From Guptibacillus spartinae (GTDB lineage: Bacteria; Bacillota; Bacilli; Bacillales; Guptibacillaceae): 64,000 bases of DNA. Shown in pieces: positions 59,055 through 64,000 of the stretch (position 1 is the first letter of the stretch; each line of letters starts with the position of its first letter). The notes under the pieces were generated by a model. It was not told the origin of the DNA, did no database searches, and saw only the letters and a list, made by a program, of their open reading frames with translations. Position numbers and translations under genes: made by a program. The stretch lies in the NCBI RefSeq assembly GCF_028610625.1, contig NZ_JAQQWU010000005.1:124001-188000 (forward strand), given 5' to 3'.

Positions 59055-59780
59055 GTGATTTATCGTAGAAAAACTTATACGGTTCAACCTCATAAAGTAA
59101 ATGAATTTAACGATTTTTTTCATACATATCTTTATCCAAATCAACGAAAACACGGCGCCAAACTCATTGGTCGCTGGGTAAACGAAGATCAGAATGAAAT
59201 TACAGCCACATGGCAATACGATAGCTATTCCCATTACGAAGAAATTGAACAGCGCATCCGAAAAAGCGATCTCCATCAAAAAGCACAAGCGCGAAGACAA
59301 GAATTGGGCAACCTTTTCCTTGAAAGTAAACAGGATTTCCTTACGTCAACAGCTGAACCTTACACGTATCATCCTCCTAAACATATCGTTTCAGCCGCAA
59401 CGATTATTTTAAATGAAGCTAACGAAATCCTTTTAATAAAAGGACCGCGGAGAGGCTGGGAATTCCCTGGAGGTCAGGTCGAGGAAGGCGAATCGCTGTC
59501 CGACGCCGCCATTCGAGAAGCGAAAGAAGAATCTGGTGCAGATATTGAAATTGAAAAATACTGTGGCATTTTTCAAAATGTAAAGGGGTCGATTTCAAAT
59601 CATTTATTTTTAGCTAAATACGTTGGCGGTGAATTGACCACATCCTCTGAAAGCCTTGAAGTCAGCTTCTTCCCTATTGAAAAAGCGCTTAGTCTCGTCA
59701 CCTGGAAGAATTTTCGACAGCGTATGGAATATTGCTTGGATGAAAAACAACAACCATTTTATGTAGCATTTAATCAGTAA
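59055..59780 (+). CDS. NIPSNAP-NUDIX fusion protein
   Basis: A 241-residue two-domain protein. Residues 1-100 look like a NIPSNAP/dimeric alpha-beta barrel domain (YRRKTYTVQPHKVNEFNDFF, LIGRWVNEDQNEITATWQYD). Residues 108-230 are a NUDIX hydrolase with the complete box GGQVEEGESLSDAAIREAKEESGAD. NUDIX enzymes cleave nucleoside diphosphates linked to another group. It starts at GTG 59055 after GGAGAG. Confidence 0.85.
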   Translation: MIYRRKTYTVQPHKVNEFNDFFHTYLYPNQRKHGAKLIGRWVNEDQNEITATWQYDSYSHYEEIEQRIRKSDLHQKAQARRQELGNLFLESKQDFLTSTAEPYTYHPPKHIVSAATIILNEANEILLIKGPRRGWEFPGGQVEEGESLSDAAIREAKEESGADIEIEKYCGIFQNVKGSISNHLFLAKYVGGELTTSSESLEVSFFPIEKALSLVTWKNFRQRMEYCLDEKQQPFYVAFNQ

Positions 59781-59811
59781 ATTGTTAAGCAAGAAGTTAA
59801 TGAATAAATCG

Positions 59812-59839
59812 TCCTGCATAAGTTATGCAGGGCTTTTTT
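59812..59839 (+). terminator. Rho-independent terminator
   Basis: CCTGCAT pairs with ATGCAGG over 5 nt, followed by GCTTTTTT, 30 bp after the fusion gene. Confidence 0.85.
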
Positions 59840-59907
59840 ATGTAAAAATTTGGTTTATCATGTTTTGTTTACAGGTATTTAGTAAGTATTTAGAAAAGGA
59901 GTCGATC

Positions 59908-60090
59908 ATGGCTAAGATATTAAAGTTTATTATTGTCATCATAGTAGGGACTGCTGTGCTTTTCTTACTCTCCGTTAAGGATGGTCAACCTCTCTTTTCA
60001 TCTAAAAACTTCTCAATGATTCTAGGCATTCTTACATTTTACGCCACCCTGTATCTATGGAAATTCTGGCGTCGTAGAAATAACCCATGA
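59908..60090 (+). CDS. Small two-helix membrane protein
   Basis: A 60-residue product with two helices (KFIIVIIVGTAVLFLLSV and SMILGILTFYATLYLWKFW) and a basic tail. AAAAGGAG is well placed for ATG 59908; the long upstream frame is not used. It begins 68 bp after the preceding terminator and pairs with the next gene. Unrecognised. Confidence 0.65.
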   Translation: MAKILKFIIVIIVGTAVLFLLSVKDGQPLFSSKNFSMILGILTFYATLYLWKFWRRRNNP

Positions 60091-60107
60091 AAACTGGAGG
60101 TGTCCTC

Positions 60108-60536
60108 ATGTTAAAGAAAAAAGCCCGCTCACCCGGCAAAGAATTTCTTCTTATGCTTCTTTTTTTCGCTATTCTTTTTGGTGGTGCCTTTCTTGCTTTT
60201 TATTATCTTGGATTTAACATCGGCTTTCCCATTTTCTTGATTCTTCTTATCGGTGTTGCTTACGTATCACGGCGAACAATCAAACAATCAGATAAAAACT
60301 TTCTCTCCCCTACTGATCGAAAATTTAATATGAAAAAGCATCCCTGGCTTTTTGGTATTCCTGCGTTTATTATTTTCTTTATAACTAACTATGTTCGTGA
60401 TGATTATGGCTTAACTGCCGCCTTTATTCTGAGCCTTATTAACTTTTTCTTTAGTTTTGTGCTTTTCCTTGTCATCTATTACTTTAAGATGAAAAACCTT
60501 GGGTACCATCTAGAAGATGGCCGCTGGTCAAAGTAG
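60108..60536 (+). CDS. Four-helix membrane protein of unknown function
   Basis: A 142-residue hydrophobic protein with about four helices and basic loops (SRRTIKQSDKNFLSPTDRKF). GGAGGTG lies before ATG 60108. It follows the small membrane gene by 17 bp, giving a two-gene operon closed by the terminator at 60599. Unrecognised. Confidence 0.65.
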   Translation: MLKKKARSPGKEFLLMLLFFAILFGGAFLAFYYLGFNIGFPIFLILLIGVAYVSRRTIKQSDKNFLSPTDRKFNMKKHPWLFGIPAFIIFFITNYVRDDYGLTAAFILSLINFFFSFVLFLVIYYFKMKNLGYHLEDGRWSK

Positions 60537-60598
60537 CATTTTTTCAAGGACAGATCATAGCAATATTAAGGAGTTATCAACTTAAAAATCATGAATTT

Positions 60599-60623
60599 AA
60601 AACCGCTAATTCTTTGCGGTTTT
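60599..60623 (+). terminator. Rho-independent terminator
   Basis: AAAACCGC pairs with GCGGTTTT over 9 nt, followed by ATTTTGTTTTT. The gap 60624-60839 should hold the promoter of the BCCT gene, but no clear boxes were picked out. Confidence 0.78.
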
Positions 60624-60839
60624 ATTTTGTTTTTATGGGGTAATAAAGAATTTAATGGACCGATTCGACTAATTTCGATTTTATTTTACAAAAAAGGGGG
60701 CTAATGGAATCGATTACCTGGTAATTTATCCTAAGATAATTAAGGGATGAAACAGATTAAAACTTCTCTCTTTACACCATACTAACGGTAGTGGTAGAGT
60801 AAGTAATTGTGTTTTAAAAAGCGATTAAAGGAGTCTTTT

Positions 60840-62369
60840 ATGGACAATAAAGAAACTGGGCGTATTGATTGGCCCGTCTTTGGTATAAGCGGTGGGGTAT
60901 TGATCCTCTTCGTGATTCTTGCACTTTTTGATATTTCTTTGGTTGAAAACTTGGTTAGCTCAAGCTTTGCCTGGTCCGCGAGGTTTTTCGGTGGGTTCTG
61001 GCAGGTTTTGATGCTAGCAACATTTTTTGTAGGAATTGGATTGGCCTTTTCTAAATACGGAAAAATAAAATTAGGTGGAATGGATAAACCAGAGCTTAGC
61101 TTATACAAATGGTTATCGATTATCATGGCGACGTTACTTGCAGGTGGCGGTGTGTTTTGGGCGGCGGCTGAACCGATGTACCACTTCTTGACCGTCCCGC
61201 CTTCTCAAGATGGAAAAGGCATTGAAGCAGGAACTCAGGGTGCGATTGATACTGCACTTGCGCAAAGCTTTATGCACTGGGGTTTCCTTGCCTGGGCCAT
61301 TCTAGGTACAATCAGTGCTGTCGTGATGATGTACGGACACTATCATAAAGGTATGCCGATGAAGCCGCGTACGCTTCTCTATCCAATTTTCGGTGAAAAG
61401 CTGCGTCACAGCTGGTTTGGTACCCTCATTGATGCGTTTTCCGTTATCGCAGTTGCCGCAGGTACAATTGGACCAATTGGATTCTTAGGCTTACAAGCAA
61501 GTTACGGTCTACAAGAAATCTTCGGCATTCCAAATCAATTCAGCACGCAATTCTCAATTATTTTAGCTGTCGTCATTGTTTCAACGATTTCAGCAGTGAC
61601 AGGGCTTTATAAAGGAATTCAATATTTAAGTAGCTTTAACGTTCGCCTTGCGATTGGACTAATGGCGTTTATCGTCATCTTTGGTCCTGGTGGCTTTATC
61701 TTCAATCACTTTATCTCTGGATTTGGTGTTTATGTTGATCAATTTGTTACGATGAGCACATTCCGTGGCGATACAGGTTGGCTTTCCTTCTGGACAGTCT
61801 TTTTCTGGGGCTGGTTCATCGGATACGGTCCAATGATGGCGATTCTAGTTAGTCGTATTTCAAGAGGACGTACAATTCGAGATATCATTATTGCTGTTTC
61901 GATTTTTGCACCAATTATCTCAACCTTCTGGTTTACCGTACTCGGTGGTTCTGGCATTTTCTTTGAACTTTCAAACCCTGGTTCGATCTCAGAAGCATTG
62001 AATGCAGCTGGTAATCCAGCAGCCATGTTCGCCATTACAGAACAATTCCCGCTGGCAAGCATCGTGTCACCATTGTTCTTGATTCTAACGATTCTTTTCG
62101 TTGTTACAACTAGTGACTCCATGTCTTATACCATTGCCATGGCGGTTACTGGTGAAGGCGATCCACAAAGATGGCTTCGCGTCTTCTGGGCGATTCTTAT
62201 GGGAACTGTCGCAGTTATTCTTCTCATCACAGGAGACAGCGGTATTACGCAGTTACAGAACTTCATTGTGGTAACAGCTGTTCCAGTCTCGCTCATCCTT
62301 CTGCCAATGATTTGGCTCGCACCAAAAGTAGCGAAGGAAATGGCAAGAGATCAAAATATCATCAAGTAA
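60840..62369 (+). CDS. BCCT family (betaine/choline/carnitine) transporter
   Basis: A 509-residue, twelve-helix transporter with BCCT landmarks: GGGVFWAAAEPMYHFL near residue 100 (aromatic substrate box region), GPIGFLGLQASYGLQEIF, and the family signature FWTVFFWGWFIGYGPMMA followed by VSRISRGRTIRD near residue 325. BCCT carriers import quaternary ammonium osmolytes with sodium or protons. AAAGGAG is 6 nt from ATG 60840. Monocistronic. Confidence 0.95.
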   Translation: MDNKETGRIDWPVFGISGGVLILFVILALFDISLVENLVSSSFAWSARFFGGFWQVLMLATFFVGIGLAFSKYGKIKLGGMDKPELSLYKWLSIIMATLLAGGGVFWAAAEPMYHFLTVPPSQDGKGIEAGTQGAIDTALAQSFMHWGFLAWAILGTISAVVMMYGHYHKGMPMKPRTLLYPIFGEKLRHSWFGTLIDAFSVIAVAAGTIGPIGFLGLQASYGLQEIFGIPNQFSTQFSIILAVVIVSTISAVTGLYKGIQYLSSFNVRLAIGLMAFIVIFGPGGFIFNHFISGFGVYVDQFVTMSTFRGDTGWLSFWTVFFWGWFIGYGPMMAILVSRISRGRTIRDIIIAVSIFAPIISTFWFTVLGGSGIFFELSNPGSISEALNAAGNPAAMFAITEQFPLASIVSPLFLILTILFVVTTSDSMSYTIAMAVTGEGDPQRWLRVFWAILMGTVAVILLITGDSGITQLQNFIVVTAVPVSLILLPMIWLAPKVAKEMARDQNIIK

Positions 62370-62376
62370 AGCGTTT

Positions 62377-62407
62377 GGCCCTCTCCCCTTTGGGGAGAGG
62401 GCCATTT
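62377..62407 (+). terminator. Rho-independent terminator
   Basis: A 12-bp G/C-rich stem GGCCCTCTCCCC/GGGGAGAGGGCC with a 3-nt loop is followed by ATTTT. Confidence 0.85.
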
Positions 62408-62412
62408 TAATG

Positions 62413-62451
62413 GTGCCTGTCACCACCCGCTATTCGTCGAAGGAAGTCGAA
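62413..62451 (+). repeat. Dispersed 39-bp element, copy 4
   Basis: GTGCCTGTCACCACCCG plus 22 bp ending in AGTCGAA, 5 bp after the BCCT terminator and 63 bp before the next gene. Confidence 0.85.
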
Positions 62452-62514
62452 ATATCTTGAGAAGAATTGGGTATCCTAAGAGCTGAGTTACTTATACTTA
62501 AGGAGGAGACAACG

Positions 62515-63291
62515 ATGCTTGAAGGTAAATGTGCATTAATCACCGGCTCTGGTCAGGGAATTGGACTTGAGATCGCTACTGAATTTGCGAAAGCTGGCGC
62601 AAAGGTTATGCTTAATGACATTAATGAGGATACGCTGAAAGAGTCAGTGGAAAGCTTAACATCTCAAGGCTTTACCGTTGAAGGCGTTGTGGCAAACGTT
62701 GCGAAGGAAGAAGATGTAAAGAACGCGATTGAAGAAACCGTCAGGAAATTTGGTCGTATTGATATTCTTGTGAACAATGCAGGAATCCAGCATGTCGCTC
62801 CTATCGAAGAATTCCCAAGTGAAAAGTACGGGTTAATTCTGGATATTATGCTAAAGGGTCCTTTCTATGGTATCAAATATGCATTTCCAATTATGAAAGA
62901 ACAAGGTTATGGCCGCATCCTAAATATGGCTTCTATCAATGGATTAATTGGTTTTGCTGGAAAAGCAGGATACAACAGCGCAAAGCACGGCGTCATTGGG
63001 CTTACGAAAGTAGCAGCTCTTGAGGGCGCAGACTACGGCATTACGGTCAATGCGATCTGTCCTGGTTACGTTGACACCCCTCTTGTTCAGAATCAGCTTG
63101 AGGATCTTGCGAAAACGCGCAATATCGAAAAAGAGAAAGCGTTAGAACAAGTCATTTATCCACTCGTTCCTCAGAAGCGTTTAATCCAGGTTCAAGAAGT
63201 GGCCGACTACTCCATTTTCCTTGTCAGTGAGAAAGCGAAAAGCATTACAGGTCAAGCTGCTGTTATTGATGGTGGTTATACAGCTCAGTAA
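62515..63291 (+). CDS. bdhA: 3-hydroxybutyrate dehydrogenase (SDR family)
   Basis: A 258-residue SDR with ALITGSGQGIGLEIATEF, NNAGIQHVAPIEEFP, GYNSAKHGVIGLTKVAALEG and CPGYVDTPLVQNQL, the pattern of D-3-hydroxybutyrate dehydrogenases. It oxidises 3-hydroxybutyrate to acetoacetate with NAD, linking storage-polymer or ketone-body use to central metabolism. AAGGAGG precedes ATG 62515. The convergent neighbour is a GntP-type permease, often found with such dehydrogenases. Confidence 0.88.
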   Translation: MLEGKCALITGSGQGIGLEIATEFAKAGAKVMLNDINEDTLKESVESLTSQGFTVEGVVANVAKEEDVKNAIEETVRKFGRIDILVNNAGIQHVAPIEEFPSEKYGLILDIMLKGPFYGIKYAFPIMKEQGYGRILNMASINGLIGFAGKAGYNSAKHGVIGLTKVAALEGADYGITVNAICPGYVDTPLVQNQLEDLAKTRNIEKEKALEQVIYPLVPQKRLIQVQEVADYSIFLVSEKAKSITGQAAVIDGGYTAQ

Positions 63292-63292
63292 A

Positions 63293-63340
63293 AAAAATCC
63301 CCCGCACGTCCTTTATCCTAAGGATGTGCGGGGGATTTTC
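63293..63340. terminator. Strong bidirectional terminator
   Basis: A stem of about 18 bp with one mismatch (AAATCCCCCGCAC and GTGCGGGGGATTT at its base) separates the convergent dehydrogenase and permease genes, with A and T runs outside. Confidence 0.92.
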
Positions 63341-63355
63341 CTATGTTCAGATAAC

Positions 63356-64000
63356 TTAATTGATGCCCATCATCGCCAAGAAAATAATAGCGATCGTTGC
63401 AATCATCGGAATAATTAGTCCGACCACGAACACATCTTTATAAGAATCTTTGTGTGTTAGTCCTGTTACTGTAAATAGTGTTAAAAGCGCACCGTTATGC
63501 GGGAGAATGGATGCCCCGGAAGCTACCGCTGTGATACGGTGAAACGCTTCTAAGCTAAGGTTATTACTAATGGCAATGTCGTAGTATTCACTACCAAGCG
63601 CTTCAAGCGCAATTCCCATTCCGCCAGAAGCTGAACCTGTAATCATGGCTAATAGTTGAACAGCAAAGGCTTCTGAGAAATACGGGCTAAGTGGAATTGC
63701 AAAAATCAGGTCTTTTACAGCTTCAAAACCAGGTGATGCTGTTACGACAGAACCAAAACCAACGGCAGCACTCGTATTGATTGTCGCCATAACTGAGCCG
63801 GAAGCCCCTCCGTTAATGGCTTTAATGAACTGCTTGTAATTTTTAATATTAAAGAGCATAATGAGCAAAATTCCGATACCAAGAGCAATCAAAATGCTTA
63901 AGTTTTCAAATGCATTTAGCGTCACAACTACAGCGATGAGCGGAATCACAGATAGGATCCAGTTTGGAAGTTCATCTTCGTTAATGCTCTTTACTTCATT
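63356..64000 (-). CDS. GntP family permease, C-terminal part (runs off the window)
   Basis: The frame is open to the right edge (215 codons including the stop), so this is only the C-terminal half of a gene. It has at least five helices with GGASGSVMATINTSAAVGFGSVV and ITGSASGGMGIALEAL, typical of GntP-type proton symporters for gluconate and related hydroxy acids. Opposite a 3-hydroxybutyrate dehydrogenase it is probably the hydroxybutyrate permease (inference). Confidence 0.88.
   Translation of the reverse strand, partial: NEVKSINEDELPNWILSVIPLIAVVVTLNAFENLSILIALGIGILLIMLFNIKNYKQFIKAINGGASGSVMATINTSAAVGFGSVVTASPGFEAVKDLIFAIPLSPYFSEAFAVQLLAMITGSASGGMGIALEALGSEYYDIAISNNLSLEAFHRITAVASGASILPHNGALLTLFTVTGLTHKDSYKDVFVVGLIIPMIATIAIIFLAMMGIN

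Noticed and set aside
1-64000. CRISPR arrays, tRNA or rRNA genes, complete insertion sequences, prophage
   Set aside because: I looked for regular spacer arrays, cloverleaf-like stretches, transposases and phage structural genes and saw none; the only regular array is the 20-bp tandem repeat, which has no spacers.

Overview
The window looks like chromosomal DNA from a spore-forming member of the Bacillaceae, though the genus cannot be fixed from sequence reading alone. Pointers are AGGAGG-type ribosome binding sites before nearly every gene, frequent GTG and TTG starts, a spore-germination permease, an Sda-type sporulation checkpoint protein, a FosB bacillithiol transferase, a SigB-type promoter, a ykoGHI-like two-component/PepSY locus, and many small Firmicute-specific DUF proteins. 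I saw no rRNA, tRNA, CRISPR array, complete insertion sequence, prophage or replication origin. Most of the window is ordinary accessory chromosome, with many short operons ended by clear rho-independent terminators.

Layout. 1-10 kb: VOC protein, small membrane proteins, GerB-type permease, secreted LysM protein, HD-GYP protein with a short sda-like gene behind it, aldo/keto reductase, 2H phosphoesterase, DJ-1-type protein, acetyltransferase, a set of small membrane genes and a DUF421 protein. 10-20.7 kb, mostly minus strand: DUF4260, AhpD-like, DUF4256, LprI-like lipoprotein, FlaR-like kinase, DUF2254, S41 protease, two acetyltransferases, YqcI/YcgG and a DDAH-like enzyme. 20.8-31.4 kb: SWIM-SNF2 helicase, beta-propeller membrane protein, a large soluble-plus-membrane protein, two Opp-like permeases without partners and an ABC exporter. 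31.5-35.1 kb: two Bcr/CflA drug-efflux paralogues around a MerR regulator, one with a textbook 19-bp-spaced MerR promoter. 35.1-38 kb: a 20-bp-period repeat, a SigB-type stress SDR and six consecutive tiny membrane genes. 38-42 kb: DinB, then a five-gene operon (isochorismatase-like, GNAT, MBL-fold, FosB, CofE-like). 42-50 kb: histidine kinase/response regulator with a divergent PepSY gene, a SecD without SecF, a hydrolase divergent from an ArsR-type regulator, and the DUF1659-DUF2922-YvrJ cassette. 50-64 kb: aldo/keto reductase, MdaB-like reductase, a degenerate sulfatase, flavin amine oxidase, alanine/sodium symporter, M50-like protease, SDR, NIPSNAP-NUDIX fusion, BCCT transporter, 3-hydroxybutyrate dehydrogenase and a GntP permease running off the right edge.

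How the genes work together. The common themes are stress and detoxification (VOC, AKR, SDR, FosB, MFS and ABC efflux, DinB) and envelope sensing and secretion (PepSY/two-component, SecD, LysM, S41). Solute uptake (AGCS, BCCT, GntP) and hydroxybutyrate use (Bdh with GntP) form a smaller group. The strongest non-gene signals are a 39-bp dispersed element present four times in one orientation, a five-copy 20-bp tandem repeat, a perfect palindrome between the ArsR-type regulator and its divergent neighbour, and a symmetric operator in front of the PepSY/two-component locus. No obviously new multigene defence or biosynthetic system was found. The least-explained conserved units are the tiny membrane-protein run at 36.4-37.9 kb, the CofE/FosB operon, the SecF-less SecD and the DUF1659/DUF2922/YvrJ cassette.
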